This document shows, in pieces, positions 35,150 through 45,006 of a stretch of 64,000 nucleotides of DNA; the stretch's first letter is position 1; the number at the start of each line of letters is the position of its first letter. The notes beneath the pieces are model-generated. The model had not been told where the DNA came from. It was given only the letters and a program-made list of their open reading frames with translations, and did not search any database. The position numbers and the translations under genes were made by a program. The stretch spans positions 186,001-250,000 of the forward strand of contig NZ_LYBV02000031.1 in the NCBI RefSeq assembly GCF_001660705.2, given 5' to 3'. Origin of the DNA: Saccharicrinis aurantiacus (GTDB lineage: Bacteria > Bacteroidota > Bacteroidia > Bacteroidales > Marinilabiliaceae).

Positions 35150-36589
35150 CTAATTTTTACTTGTCGTAATTCCGTTGCAGTATTTCGATAAAAACTTAGT
35201 GGCTTTGTAATGTCCTAACTCTTCAGCTTTAACCCAATCGGCGCAACACTGTTCTTTCATGCCCAAATTATAGTATGCAATTCCTCTATTAAATAGTGCA
35301 TAAATATCATCACCATCGATACCAAGGGCTATGTCATAATCCGCAATGGCCCCTAAGTAGTTTTCAATTTGCATTTTTAAGGTGCCTCTTATGGAGTATA
35401 TTCCGGGTAAATAGGGGTCGAGTAAAATGGCCTTATTAATGTCCTTCAAGGCCCTGTCGTAAAAATCGAAATGTTGAAAAGTAAACCGGCCACGCTCGTA
35501 ATATCCATTCGCATACATTGGTGCTGCTGCAATTGCTTTATTAAAACAGTTTTCTGCAGTTTGTTTGTCGTTATGTAATCGCATAGCAAGTAAACCGAAT
35601 TCAATTAATGCAGGGGCATAATTCTCATGCTTTTCAATACACGCAATATAGTTGATAAAGGCTTCTTTTAAGTTATTGTTATGCCTATTGTATTCGGCAT
35701 TAAAGAAATCTGTTAAAAATGTATTGGTGTTGGTACGTTTAAGCTTTTCTAAATCTAAATTTCTACCATGTTTGTTATTGTACTGCCTTCGTGATTCTGC
35801 TCTAAGCATTAAGGCTTTTCCATTAAGAGAATCTAGTTTTAGTACTCGTGAGAAATCTTTAGCAGATTCAATCCACTCTTTTTGCATAAAGTTAATAAGT
35901 GCCGAATTCATATAAACAGCCATCTGTGAGGTGGTTTGATATTGCCTAACCGGTAAATCACTGTTGTTTTTCCGCCACAAACTATCGTTTAAAATGTGGG
36001 TGCTGTAGAATAGGGTGTTGGCCTTTTTGTTATGCTTTGTAGAAATACCTATCAAATCACCTCTACTATTTATTACTGGAGCACCGCTTGATTTGTGGGT
36101 GATATTTGAAGAGGTTTCTACTAAGCGATCGATATAAGGAGCCTGGAAAACTTTAGTTACTTGACCAAAACTTAGTCCATTGTCAGCATCATTCGGATGG
36201 CACATCACTAGGGTTTCTGATTGATATGCATTTGTGTTCAGAGAAGGAACAATATAATCAAAGCTTTTATTCTGAGAGTGAATTACCTTGATGAGGCATA
36301 AGTCTGCCATTGCATGTGTTGATATTACTTTATCTACACTGTAGGTTTTATTATTTCTGAGGGTTATAACGCCGGAGTCATTTGTTATGAATATGTGAGC
36401 AGGAACAATTGCTATTCCGCTAGGATTTATAAAGAAACCTGTTGCCGTATCGTTTCTTGAGTTGGTTTCTCCATAGGTAATAATTGTAAATACCGCCTTT
36501 TCATACTTGTTAATTGTTTTGTACATTTTCTGAGCACTTGTAATATTACAAATAAACAGAAGAATAAGTATGATTTTATAAATCGACAT
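35150..36589 (-). CDS. Exported trypsin-like serine protease with TPR repeats
   Basis: A 479-residue protein with a signal peptide (residues 1-20), a trypsin-like domain (about 25-200) and TPR repeats (about 205-470). The catalytic triad can be placed as His65 (VPAHIF), Asp96 (MADLCLI) and Ser168 in KSSGAPV, where the usual GNSGGP is altered. The TPRs include YANGYYERGRFTFQHFDFYD and IYALFNRG-type units. It would act in the periplasm or at the cell surface, perhaps in protein quality control. No PDZ domain, so it is not a DegP. It is a single gene upstream of tRNA-His on the opposite-reading order of the same strand. Confidence 0.82.
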   Translation of the reverse strand: MSIYKIILILLFICNITSAQKMYKTINKYEKAVFTIITYGETNSRNDTATGFFINPSGIAIVPAHIFITNDSGVITLRNNKTYSVDKVISTHAMADLCLIKVIHSQNKSFDYIVPSLNTNAYQSETLVMCHPNDADNGLSFGQVTKVFQAPYIDRLVETSSNITHKSSGAPVINSRGDLIGISTKHNKKANTLFYSTHILNDSLWRKNNSDLPVRQYQTTSQMAVYMNSALINFMQKEWIESAKDFSRVLKLDSLNGKALMLRAESRRQYNNKHGRNLDLEKLKRTNTNTFLTDFFNAEYNRHNNNLKEAFINYIACIEKHENYAPALIEFGLLAMRLHNDKQTAENCFNKAIAAAPMYANGYYERGRFTFQHFDFYDRALKDINKAILLDPYLPGIYSIRGTLKMQIENYLGAIADYDIALGIDGDDIYALFNRGIAYYNLGMKEQCCADWVKAEELGHYKATKFLSKYCNGITTSKN

Positions 36590-36714
36590 TTTAATAGAAT
36601 AGGGATGAAATTTCTACTAAAATAAAAATTTTTAGAGACGATAATTCCTGTAGGCGAGAAGTTTTTTATATACACATCTATTTTAATGATGAGTTGATAT
36701 AAATATTAGGGCAT

Positions 36715-36748
36715 AAAAAAAGCTCCAACTCAAAGAGTTGAAGCTTTA
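36715..36748 (-). terminator. Intrinsic terminator downstream of tRNA-His
   Basis: On the - strand: AGCTTCAACTC, a 3-base loop, GAGTTGGAGCT and seven T. It lies a few bases after the tRNA 3' end. Confidence 0.9.
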
Positions 36749-36750
36749 TA

Positions 36751-36826
36751 GGGTGAAAGACCGGTTTCGAACCGGCGACCTCTGGAACCACAAACCAGCG
36801 CTCTAACCAACTGAGCTACAATCACC
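36751..36826 (-). tRNA. tRNA-His (GTG anticodon)
   Basis: A 76-base cloverleaf on the - strand with D arm GTAGCTCAGTTGGTTAGAGC, anticodon loop TTGTGGT (anticodon GTG) and T arm GCCGG-TTCGAAA-CCGGT. The extra 5' G (position -1) typical of tRNA-His is encoded and pairs with C73. CCA is not encoded. Three positions look like T-T mismatches: 5:68 and 6:67 in the acceptor stem and 31:39 at the base of the anticodon loop. Confidence 0.9.
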
Positions 36827-37066
36827 ATTCTTGCTAAAAGCGATGCAAAGATAACACTAAAAGAATTACATTTGCAAATCATTATCTAAAAAAAAACAAA
36901 GTATTTTTCACTGAAGAATATAAGTTTCAGAATTACAGATAAATATATTTGTGTTTTTTATTTCATAAAATGAGTTTGAATTAAAAAAAGTAGAGAAAAA
37001 TGTTTTTTCTGGTATTGTTATTTGTAGAAACAATAACTTTATTGGCGAGAAATAAGAATAGAAGAG

Positions 37067-37744
37067 ATGAAGTTTTTTATGGAAGATACTACCTCTGCAG
37101 AGGTGGATAATATAATGGCCTTGCTTAAAAGCTATATGGATGGAGAGATTTCGCAACAGATGCGAAAAAGTGGGCTCGATTATAAATTGAACTTTGGTGT
37201 TAGTATGCATTGGTTGCGTAAAATTGCGGCCAAGTATAAAAACAAGCAAAATCTAGCCGAACGCTTATGGCATAGGGAAGCTCGTGAAACAATGATTTTG
37301 GCTACTATGATTGCTGATGTCTCACTGTTGAAATCAGAAAAGATAGAAGAATGGTTTACTATGGTTAAAACCAATGAGTTGGCAGAGCAATTTGGTGTTA
37401 ATTTGTTGAGTAGAGCAGACAATTATAAATCGCTTAGTCAAGAATTCATTCACAGTGATGATGTATATAAACAAGCGGCTGGCTGGTGCTCTTTATCTAT
37501 ATTTCTTAAAAATAGTGAATTAGAAAACGTGGCATCATTAGTTAATGATGCGTTTATCAATATAAATCAGGATTCTGTATTTCTGCAACGAACCAAGGGT
37601 AGATTTCTTAGGGCAGCCTGTCGACATTCAAAAGATTTGCTCGATTCAATAGAAGCACAATTAAACTTGGTTAAGGACGATAAGAAACTAGCTTTTCTGG
37701 TTCAAGAACTACGTGCAGAAATTGATTTTATGCGCGAAAGTTAA
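37067..37744 (+). CDS. DNA alkylation repair protein (AlkD-like)
   Basis: A 225-residue all-helical protein of the AlkC/AlkD HEAT-like family, with the segment HWLRKIAAKYKNKQNLAERL and LWHREARETMILATMI typical of the shorter Bacteroidetes members. AlkD glycosylases remove positively charged alkylated bases from DNA. The family call rests on overall pattern, and catalytic residues could not all be placed, so enzymatic activity is probable rather than certain. It is followed after 17 bases by an aminotransferase gene. An ATG at 37082 (MEDTT) is an alternative start. Confidence 0.78.
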   Translation: MKFFMEDTTSAEVDNIMALLKSYMDGEISQQMRKSGLDYKLNFGVSMHWLRKIAAKYKNKQNLAERLWHREARETMILATMIADVSLLKSEKIEEWFTMVKTNELAEQFGVNLLSRADNYKSLSQEFIHSDDVYKQAAGWCSLSIFLKNSELENVASLVNDAFININQDSVFLQRTKGRFLRAACRHSKDLLDSIEAQLNLVKDDKKLAFLVQELRAEIDFMRES

Positions 37745-37761
37745 AAGTAGATTTAAGGTAT

Positions 37762-39231
37762 ATGATACACGAAGATCACTTTGTGAAGTATGGAAAGCAT
37801 GTAGTGGGAAGTGATAAATGTATTGAAACACCATTTGGTACAAAAAAACTACTTTATGCTGATTGGGTTGCGAGTGGTAGATTATACCATCCCATTGAAG
37901 ATGCAATAGTTAATAAAGTGGGGCCATTAGTTGCCAACACGCATTCAGAATCAAGCTACACAGGAGAAACTATATCTGGGGTTTACAAAAGTTCTCGGAG
38001 AATTATTAAAAAGCATGTTAATGCTACTGATGATGATATAATAATAACCTCGGGTAGTGGAATGACTGAGGTTGTAAATAAGCTACAGCGCATATTAGGT
38101 TTGCGAATTCCAGAACAGGCTTTAAAGTACATCTCAATTAAACCCGAAGAACGTCCGGTTGTATTTGTAACTCACATGGAGCATCATTCTAACCATACCT
38201 CGTGGCTTGAAACAATTGCTGATGTTGTTGTAATTAAACCCAATAAAGATTTATTAGTAGATGTTAATTCTCTAAAATTAGAACTCAAAAAATATGAAAA
38301 TAGGAAGGTTAAGATAGGTTCATTTTCTGCATGCTCTAATGTCACAGGTATTGAAGTACCCTATCATGAGCTTTCAAAAATAATGCATCAACATGGAGGT
38401 TTGTGTTTTGTGGATTTTGCCGCCTCAGCACCTTACGTAGAAATTGATATGCACCCATGTGATTCAGAGATGTATTTAGATGCCCTATTTTTCTCACCGC
38501 ATAAATTTATTGGAGGACCAGGTAGTTGTGGCGTTCTGATTTTCAATAAATCAATATATAATAATGTGGCTCCTGATACCTCTGGGGGAGGCACTGTTAA
38601 CTGGACCAATAGGTGGGGGAAGTATCATTACGTTGAGGATATTGAAACTAAGGAGGATGCTGGGACTCCAGGTTTTTTGCAGTCCATAAAGGCGGCAATG
38701 GCCATCAGGCTAAAGGAAGAAATGAACGTGGTTAAAATGGCCGAACGAGAGTCCGAAATGGTATCCTTAGTTTTAAATGAGTTACGAAAAGTTGAAAACA
38801 TTACCATTTTAGCGAACAATGTTGAGGAACGTTTAGGTATTATTTCTTTTTATATTGAGGATGCACATTTTAATTTAGTGGTTCGCCTATTAAGCGATTA
38901 TTACGGTATTCAAGTGCGTGGAGGATGTTCGTGCGCAGGAACATATGGACATTATTTATTGCATGTTGATTCTCAAACTTCACATAAAATTACTTCTAAA
39001 ATAGATAGAGGAGATTTCTCAGAAAAACCAGGTTGGGTTCGTATATCCTTGCATCCAGTTATGAGTGAGCAAGATATTAATCTTATTATAGAAGCTGTTC
39101 GTTATGTTGCTGCCAACTGGAAAGCGCTCCAAGAGTCGTACGAATATATTCCTGAAAAGAATGAATATGAGTATAAATTTGAACAATTATTAATTTCTAA
39201 AGAATACGAATCGTGGTTTTCTGTAATATAA
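37762..39231 (+). CDS. Class V aminotransferase (SufS/CsdA-like fold)
   Basis: A 489-residue PLP enzyme. PLP binding is shown by SGSGMTEVVNK near the N terminus and Lys248 in FSPHKFIGGPGSCG. A C-terminal GGCSCAGTYGHYLL contains cysteines in the area where cysteine desulfurases carry their active cysteine. It is longer than SufS (about 405 residues). It could be a cysteine desulfurase-like lyase or another aminotransferase; no suf or isc genes are adjacent. It lies 17 bases after the AlkD-like gene. Confidence 0.85.
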   Translation: MIHEDHFVKYGKHVVGSDKCIETPFGTKKLLYADWVASGRLYHPIEDAIVNKVGPLVANTHSESSYTGETISGVYKSSRRIIKKHVNATDDDIIITSGSGMTEVVNKLQRILGLRIPEQALKYISIKPEERPVVFVTHMEHHSNHTSWLETIADVVVIKPNKDLLVDVNSLKLELKKYENRKVKIGSFSACSNVTGIEVPYHELSKIMHQHGGLCFVDFAASAPYVEIDMHPCDSEMYLDALFFSPHKFIGGPGSCGVLIFNKSIYNNVAPDTSGGGTVNWTNRWGKYHYVEDIETKEDAGTPGFLQSIKAAMAIRLKEEMNVVKMAERESEMVSLVLNELRKVENITILANNVEERLGIISFYIEDAHFNLVVRLLSDYYGIQVRGGCSCAGTYGHYLLHVDSQTSHKITSKIDRGDFSEKPGWVRISLHPVMSEQDINLIIEAVRYVAANWKALQESYEYIPEKNEYEYKFEQLLISKEYESWFSVI

Positions 39232-39266
39232 TTAACAAAGTATTTTGTTATTTGATTTCTTGATTA

Positions 39267-39296
39267 TTTGCAAACTCATAAAAACATTTATTTTTG
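39267..39296 (+). promoter_or_regulatory. Promoter of the GNAT gene
   Basis: TTTG (39267-39270), 18 bases, TATTTTTG (39289-39296): a perfect Bacteroidetes promoter, 47 bases before the start. Confidence 0.7.
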
Positions 39297-39342
39297 TAGT
39301 ACATCCTTATTGCACTCTTATAAATGAATTATCGAAGCAATT

Positions 39343-40521
39343 ATGAGAATACTTGAAGTAATAGATAAAAACCATGTTAAGCTTTTTAATAATCTTGTTG
39401 AAAAGATTTATAAAGATGACGAGAACTATGTTCGTCCTTTAGATATTGTAGTTAATGAAGTTTTTACGCCCGAAAAAAATCCATTTTACAAACACGGCTC
39501 AGCTACTCGTTTTATAGCGTTAGATAATAATGGGCAAGTAGTGGGTAGGGTAGCTGCTTTTATTAATGAAAAGAAGGCTTTTGGTTATGAACAGCCAACC
39601 GGAGGAATGGGATTTTTTGAGTGTATAAAAAATCAAGAGGTAGCATTTTTATTATTTGATGCAGCTAAAGAATGGCTTATTCAGCATAATATGAAAGCGA
39701 TGGACGGCCCCATAAACTTCGGCGAGAACGATAATTTTTGGGGCTTGTTAATCGAGGGCTTTTCTCAAGCTTCTTTTGGGATGCAATATAATCCGCCATA
39801 TTATCAAGCATTTTTTGAAGCCTACGGTTTTAAAACTTACTTTGAACAAATTACCAATAAGCTTGACTTAACAAAGCCTTTTCCGGAGCGTTTCTGGAAG
39901 ATTGCAGGGTGGGTTGTTAAGAAAGAGGGCTATAGTTTTAAACACTTCAGGCTTAAAAATCGCGATAAATTTTTGTCTGATTTTGAAACTATTTATAATG
40001 ATGCATGGCAGTTTCATGAAAATTTTGTGCCCATCAGCAAACAGGTTCTAAATGACACTATTGATAAAGCAAAATCCTTTTTAGAAGAAGATATAATTTG
40101 GTTTGCCTATCATGGCAATAAGCCTATCGGTTTATTGGTTCTTTTTCCTGATATCAATCAAATTACCAAACACTTTAATGGTAAGATGAACCTCCTCAAT
40201 AAGCTTCGTTTTTTATGGATGAAGAAGCGTAATGTGATGAGCAGGGCTCGAGTGGTAATACTTGGGATTATTCCAAAATTTCAGAAATCAGGCATTGAGT
40301 CGGGTTTGTTTTGGCATTTAAAAGGCGCTGTTGAGAAGAAACCAAACCTAACGGAGCTCGAAATATCGTGGGTTGGAGATTTTAATCCTAAAATGCGTGT
40401 GTTACAAGATTCAATGGGCGCCGACTTTTCAAAAAAGCACATTACTTACAGATATATTTTTGGTGAGGATAAGGAAAGTAATAATAGGGCAAGCACTATC
40501 CCTCGAGATACAAAAAGCTGA
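39343..40521 (+). CDS. GNAT-like N-acyltransferase domain protein
   Basis: A 392-residue protein common in Bacteroidetes and annotated as GNAT-related. The N-terminal half contains ATRFIALDNNGQVVGRVAAF, which resembles the acyl-CoA-binding strand of GNAT folds, and DGPINFGENDNFWGLL. The C-terminal half repeats a GNAT-like pattern around VVILGIIPKFQKSGIESGLF. The substrate is unknown. It has its own promoter and no operon partner. Confidence 0.75.
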   Translation: MRILEVIDKNHVKLFNNLVEKIYKDDENYVRPLDIVVNEVFTPEKNPFYKHGSATRFIALDNNGQVVGRVAAFINEKKAFGYEQPTGGMGFFECIKNQEVAFLLFDAAKEWLIQHNMKAMDGPINFGENDNFWGLLIEGFSQASFGMQYNPPYYQAFFEAYGFKTYFEQITNKLDLTKPFPERFWKIAGWVVKKEGYSFKHFRLKNRDKFLSDFETIYNDAWQFHENFVPISKQVLNDTIDKAKSFLEEDIIWFAYHGNKPIGLLVLFPDINQITKHFNGKMNLLNKLRFLWMKKRNVMSRARVVILGIIPKFQKSGIESGLFWHLKGAVEKKPNLTELEISWVGDFNPKMRVLQDSMGADFSKKHITYRYIFGEDKESNNRASTIPRDTKS

Positions 40522-40605
40522 TGTTTACATAATAGGCATAACTACCAAAACAATTGATGAGAAGTGAGTTGGGGGTTGAAAAATGAATTTATTAACATCT
40601 ATTTG

Positions 40606-40636
40606 TTTGTTGTTCTAATATTAAAATGTACTTTTG
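40606..40636 (+). promoter_or_regulatory. Promoter of rpmE2
   Basis: TTTG (40606-40609), 19 bases, TACTTTTG (40629-40636), both matching the Bacteroidetes consensus. It leaves a leader of about 85 bases before the L31 gene. Confidence 0.72.
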
Positions 40637-40729
40637 CAGTCCGAATTAGGAAATTTGAATTTAAATGAGATGTTTACTAGCTTAATAATAAGCACGGAAG
40701 TCATCTCGCAAACGTAAAATTATAAAGAT

Positions 40730-40993
40730 ATGAAAAAGGGAATCCATCCTGATAACTATCGTTTAGTTGCATTTAAAGATATGTCTAATGAAGAAGTATT
40801 CATTACACGTTCAACTGCAAACACTAAAGATACTATCGAAATTGACGGTATTGAGTATCCATTAATGAAGCTTGAAATTTCAAACACATCTCACCCATTC
40901 TTTACTGGTAAGATGAAGCTTGTTGATACAGCAGGACGTATTGATAAGTTTAAAAACAAATATCAAAAGCACATTGATGCAAAGAAAAAATAA
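40730..40993 (+). CDS. rpmE2: 50S ribosomal protein L31 type B
   Basis: An 87-residue protein starting MKKGIHPDNYRLVAFKD, with the family segment ISNTSHPFFTGKMKLVDTAGR. The zinc-binding CxxC of type A L31 is missing, which makes this the zinc-independent type B form, the usual L31 in Bacteroidetes. It is a single-gene unit with promoter, leader and terminator. Confidence 0.98.
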   Translation: MKKGIHPDNYRLVAFKDMSNEEVFITRSTANTKDTIEIDGIEYPLMKLEISNTSHPFFTGKMKLVDTAGRIDKFKNKYQKHIDAKKK

Positions 40994-41016
40994 GCATTTT
41001 TGCTTAGACATAAGAA

Positions 41017-41044
41017 AAGCTCTGAATATTCAGAGCTTTTTTTG
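41017..41044 (+). terminator. Intrinsic terminator of rpmE2
   Basis: Hairpin AAAGCTCTGAATATTCAGAGCTTT followed by T, 24 bases after the stop codon. Confidence 0.9.
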
Positions 41045-41065
41045 TATCCACTATTCTCGTTTTCT

Positions 41066-43513
41066 TTAGTGGGCTTGTAACTTTGTATAAGCAATTATTA
41101 ATGCGCCACTATTTGATTTCCCTAATAGTTTTAGAACAAAGTTATCTTCTGTAATTCCATTATTTAGGCCGTCGAACTCTACCTTCAGATTCTTTCCTTT
41201 ATTACTAAATTTAGTCACCTTACAGCCCCTACCGTAATCAACTTCTTCTGCAGATCCAATTCTAAGAGAATTAATGTCAATATCAGTTTGTGCATTAAAG
41301 TCATTTTCACTGTGAATAATTACTTCTATTTTTTTAGTATCTCTAGTTATTCGTTTTTTATTCAGAACACTAACTCGTTTGTGCACAGTTAATGGTATTA
41401 TAATGTTTTTAGAGTTGTGCTTATCTCCTGCTAAATCATCCGCTTTCGGTACATCAATAACTGCTAAAGATAGGTGTGTAGCTCTACCGTATTCATCTGT
41501 TAAAACATGCGGACGTTCTAATTTATACCAATGTGTTTGAGTTCCATTTTCATAGCATGTATTATTTGGTGTATAAGCTGTTCCCGGATTAAATTTCCAA
41601 TTAATTCCATCGGGAGAGCGCAGATAAATACATCTGTAATCCCAAAAGGCATTAATCATCATATGATATTGTACATCATCTTTCCATAATACCGGATCTT
41701 CGTAGTTTGAGTTTCTATATTTCTCAGGAATAATTTTATTTCCTTGAATAGGGCTCGTAAGTATTTTATATGGGCCAAGAGGGTTGGTATTCTCACTCAT
41801 CATCATGGCACCACCTTTTGTTACAAATAGAAATTTTCCATCGTGCATTTGCACGCCCGAAAGATTTCTCTCGAATCGATAAAAACGTTCGGGTTTTTCA
41901 AGTTCGGTATTTTTATCAATTTTCATTATTCCAAGCTCTTCCCATGGACCACTCATTTTATCCGATTTAAATAAGCGCGGCTCCCAGTTAATTAATGAGT
42001 AAAGCATATAAGTACCATCGTTTAATATAATAATATCAGGGTTATGACCTAATCCATTATAGCAAGGGTAGGCTAGGTCTCGTTCAACTTTATAAGGGCC
42101 TGTTGGCTTGTCAGCTACTGCATACGCTATAGTAGAACGTGGCCACTCCCAATGACCTTTAGTTGCATTTGCTGGCCAACGCGTAACACACATATGGTAT
42201 TTTTCATCGCTATCTTTTACAGGTCGTCCACCCCAATAGCTCCAATCAGGATCTTCAATTCCATTATCAACATCACGAGGTAATACTCCATCCGCTCCCC
42301 AAGTATCTGATTGCAATTGTTTATGAATTGGCATTGGAAGAATTAGATCGCTAAAAGATGCGCCCTTAACCATTTTAACTTTGGCTTTTAATATTTCAGA
42401 TGGTTTACTTTTATTACCACTATAATCATGCGCATAAACTATGTAAGTATTCTCAATATCTTTTTGAGGCGTAAAATCGAGGTAGTGTGTTTTAGAAATC
42501 TTATGCGCAATTTCATGTAAATTCTTTCCATCACTATCACCTCTGTATAACGAGTAATATTTTACATCATTACTACTACTTTTATCCCAACTAATTTTAA
42601 TCTCAGAGTCGTAAATATCTGCCTGAAGATGAGTGGGCGGTAGGGGAGGAATATCATCGATCTTGGTAATGTTGACAATATCCGAGGCAATTGATCTTTG
42701 TCCGTCTTCTCTTGTAACCAGATATTTATAATTAATACCTGTAATGAAGGTTGTATCTAAGTATGAAGTTTCTGATGATTCCCCAATCTTTTTGTATTCA
42801 CCTTTTAAGTTTGATTGTCGATAAATATAGAATATAGATTGTTTAGTAGCTAAATTATCGTTCCACTGTAGTTGGTTGCCTTCAGTAATATTATTAATAG
42901 TGAGTGAGGGGCCTTTAAATTTATGATTTAGCACACTTAGATTTACATAGTGCAAAAATATTTTAATCTCATCTTCAGAGTAGAATGTAGCTTTTACCTT
43001 CGGAAAACCAGCTTTAACGTCTTCTTCAGTTAAAATATAGAATCCTTTAAAATGCTCTACAATTTTATCAGATCCTTTTAACTTTGCTTTATCTGCAACT
43101 ATGTGTTCAATATCTCCGAATACTATGCTTAGGCTAATGCTTCCGTTACTAATATATTCTAAGTCGGCTCCAAAACTCCATTTTAAGGTGTCGCCAATTT
43201 GTGGATTCTGGTAGTCGGGGTTTGAATCAAGTACAATTGATTCGGCTATGCCAACATCGTTAATGCTATACATTGTGCCCATATGTAATCCCATTTTATA
43301 CTCGCCAAGGCCTTCTACATTATATGTTTTCCAGAAAGGAGATTGTTTAGATTGTCGCCAATTACCGCGTATTAGTTCAAAATTGCCATCGTTAATATTT
43401 TCATGAGGTGAGTTTTCTCCTAAAAGTACAATTTGTCCTTTTATGGGATTTAAACTAATAAGTAAAAATATTACAAGTAATGGTGTTGAAGATTTTAAAA
43501 AGGTGTTTAGCAT
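41066..43513 (-). CDS. Exported glycoside hydrolase-like beta-propeller protein with fibronectin III domains
   Basis: An 815-residue protein with a signal peptide (residues about 1-26), an N-terminal beta-rich domain, two fibronectin type III-like domains (about 200-295 and 295-390), a catalytic-looking region (about 395-720) and a short C-terminal beta domain. The central part has blade-like repeats such as DPDWSYWGGRP, GHNPDIIILNDGTYMLYS, YEDPVLWKDDVQYHMMIN, reminiscent of the five-bladed GH43/GH117 clan. A polysaccharide substrate is likely but unknown. No SusC/SusD pair, sulfatase or other CAZyme is nearby, so it is not in a utilisation locus here. Confidence 0.72.
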   Translation of the reverse strand: MLNTFLKSSTPLLVIFLLISLNPIKGQIVLLGENSPHENINDGNFELIRGNWRQSKQSPFWKTYNVEGLGEYKMGLHMGTMYSINDVGIAESIVLDSNPDYQNPQIGDTLKWSFGADLEYISNGSISLSIVFGDIEHIVADKAKLKGSDKIVEHFKGFYILTEEDVKAGFPKVKATFYSEDEIKIFLHYVNLSVLNHKFKGPSLTINNITEGNQLQWNDNLATKQSIFYIYRQSNLKGEYKKIGESSETSYLDTTFITGINYKYLVTREDGQRSIASDIVNITKIDDIPPLPPTHLQADIYDSEIKISWDKSSSNDVKYYSLYRGDSDGKNLHEIAHKISKTHYLDFTPQKDIENTYIVYAHDYSGNKSKPSEILKAKVKMVKGASFSDLILPMPIHKQLQSDTWGADGVLPRDVDNGIEDPDWSYWGGRPVKDSDEKYHMCVTRWPANATKGHWEWPRSTIAYAVADKPTGPYKVERDLAYPCYNGLGHNPDIIILNDGTYMLYSLINWEPRLFKSDKMSGPWEELGIMKIDKNTELEKPERFYRFERNLSGVQMHDGKFLFVTKGGAMMMSENTNPLGPYKILTSPIQGNKIIPEKYRNSNYEDPVLWKDDVQYHMMINAFWDYRCIYLRSPDGINWKFNPGTAYTPNNTCYENGTQTHWYKLERPHVLTDEYGRATHLSLAVIDVPKADDLAGDKHNSKNIIIPLTVHKRVSVLNKKRITRDTKKIEVIIHSENDFNAQTDIDINSLRIGSAEEVDYGRGCKVTKFSNKGKNLKVEFDGLNNGITEDNFVLKLLGKSNSGALIIAYTKLQAH

Positions 43514-43736
43514 GATTCAATTTTAATTGGATGATGCACTAAATTACCAATTGTATATGTTATTTGTGGAGGAAAATTGTGTGTATTAGAGGGGCTTAAG
43601 ATGCAATATGAATCATCAGGATTAAATTAACCCATATTTTAATCATATTATTAAACTTTAGCTAATCGCGATTGTAAATCTTGAAGCCCTTATTCAATAT
43701 AAAAACAAGAGCAGTAGAATTTACACGAATAAAAAA

Positions 43737-43766
43737 AGCACTGCTAAATAAATAACAGTGCTTAAT
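43737..43766 (-). terminator. Intrinsic terminator of the ilv-leu operon
   Basis: On the - strand: AAGCACTG, 11-base loop, CAGTGCTT and a T run, about 30 bases after the leuB stop. Confidence 0.92.
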
Positions 43767-43791
43767 ATAATAAGTAAAGAAATAATATTTC

Positions 43792-44850
43792 TTAGATGGC
43801 TTTCGCTAACCAGTCACCAACTTCTGATGTTTTGTAAGCTTTTTCGCCTTCGTTAACAATATCTTCAGTTGCAACACCTTCTTCTAATGACTTATTAACA
43901 GCGGCACGAACAGCTGCTGCTTCTTCTAATAAATCTAAAGACTCTAACAACATTGCAGCAGAAAGTACTGTAGCGATAGGATTTGCAATATCTTTACCTG
44001 CAGCTTGTGGATAAGAACCATGAATAGGTTCAAATACAGAAGTATGAACACCAACTGATGCTGAAGGTAATAAACCTAATGATCCTGTAATAACAGAAGC
44101 CTCATCAGAAATAATGTCACCAAACATGTTTTCAGTTACCATTACATCGAATTTTTTAGGCCATTGAACCAATTGCATTGCTGCGTTATCAACAAACATG
44201 TAGTCTACTTCGATGTTCTTATAATCGGCTTCCATAGCTTGCGCTACTTGTCTCCAAAGACGAGATGTAGCCAATACATTAGCTTTATCAATTACCGTTA
44301 AGCGCTTGTCTCTTTTCTCAGCATAAGAAAATGCTAATTTAAGGATGCGCTCAATTTCTTCTGTAGTATAAGTACAAGTATCAAAGGCTTTCTTTCCATC
44401 TTCTGAACGACCTTTCTCGCCAAAATAAATACCTCCAGTTAACTCACGTACAACAACCATATCAGCACCTTCAACGATATCTAAACGTAATGGTGATTTA
44501 TCTAATAAAGATGGGAAAGTAGTTACTGGACGAATGTTTGCGTATAAACCTAATTTTTTACGCATTGCTAATAAACCTTGTTCAGGACGTACTTTTGCTG
44601 ATGGATCATTATCGAATTTTGGGTCGCCAATAGCACCAAAAAGAACAGCATCAGAGTTCATACAAACTTCGTGAGTAGCCGCAGGATAAGGATCGCCTTC
44701 TTCATCAATTGCACATGCACCAACAATAGCAGGTGTGTAAACAATCTCGTGGTTATACTTTGTTGCAACAGCATCAAGCACTTTTTGCGCTTGTTCTACG
44801 ATTTCCGGACCAATTCCGTCTCCGGCTAAAACACCAATATTCAATTTCAT
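43792..44850 (-). CDS. leuB: 3-isopropylmalate dehydrogenase
   Basis: A 352-residue beta-decarboxylating dehydrogenase of normal length. It starts [18 protein letters not shown] and carries the substrate loop with [15 protein letters not shown] and the metal site [15 protein letters not shown]. It oxidises 3-isopropylmalate with NAD to give the leucine precursor, and if the upstream synthase makes citramalate it may also act in isoleucine precursor synthesis. It is the last gene of the operon, separated from the synthase by 153 bases holding an AAGTATC element. Confidence 0.96.
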   Translation of the reverse strand: MKLNIGVLAGDGIGPEIVEQAQKVLDAVATKYNHEIVYTPAIVGACAIDEEGDPYPAATHEVCMNSDAVLFGAIGDPKFDNDPSAKVRPEQGLLAMRKKLGLYANIRPVTTFPSLLDKSPLRLDIVEGADMVVVRELTGGIYFGEKGRSEDGKKAFDTCTYTTEEIERILKLAFSYAEKRDKRLTVIDKANVLATSRLWRQVAQAMEADYKNIEVDYMFVDNAAMQLVQWPKKFDVMVTENMFGDIISDEASVITGSLGLLPSASVGVHTSVFEPIHGSYPQAAGKDIANPIATVLSAAMLLESLDLLEEAAAVRAAVNKSLEEGVATEDIVNEGEKAYKTSEVGDWLAKAI

Positions 44851-44861
44851 AATACGCTTAT

Positions 44862-45006
44862 TAGTATCAAGATTTAAGTATCAAGTATCAAGATTTAAGC
44901 ATCATACCTAATACATCATCATGACCATGTTATTTTCGTTAGTTTTATTTTCTTTAAAAGTATCTATCAAAAGTCTTATGTCTTGATACTTGATACTTGT
45001 GTCTTA
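44862..45006. repeat. AAGTATC inverted-repeat element B (no gene inside)
   Basis: Left arm 44862-44902 has AGTATCAAGATTTAAGTATCAAGTATCAAGATTT units; right arm 44970-45006 contains GTCTTATGTCTTGATACTTGATACTTGTGTCTT in opposite orientation. About 67 AT-rich bases without a frame lie between. On the - strand the right arm begins within the stop codon of the synthase gene, and leuB begins 12 bases after the left arm. Same units as element A at 26706-27147. Confidence 0.88.
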
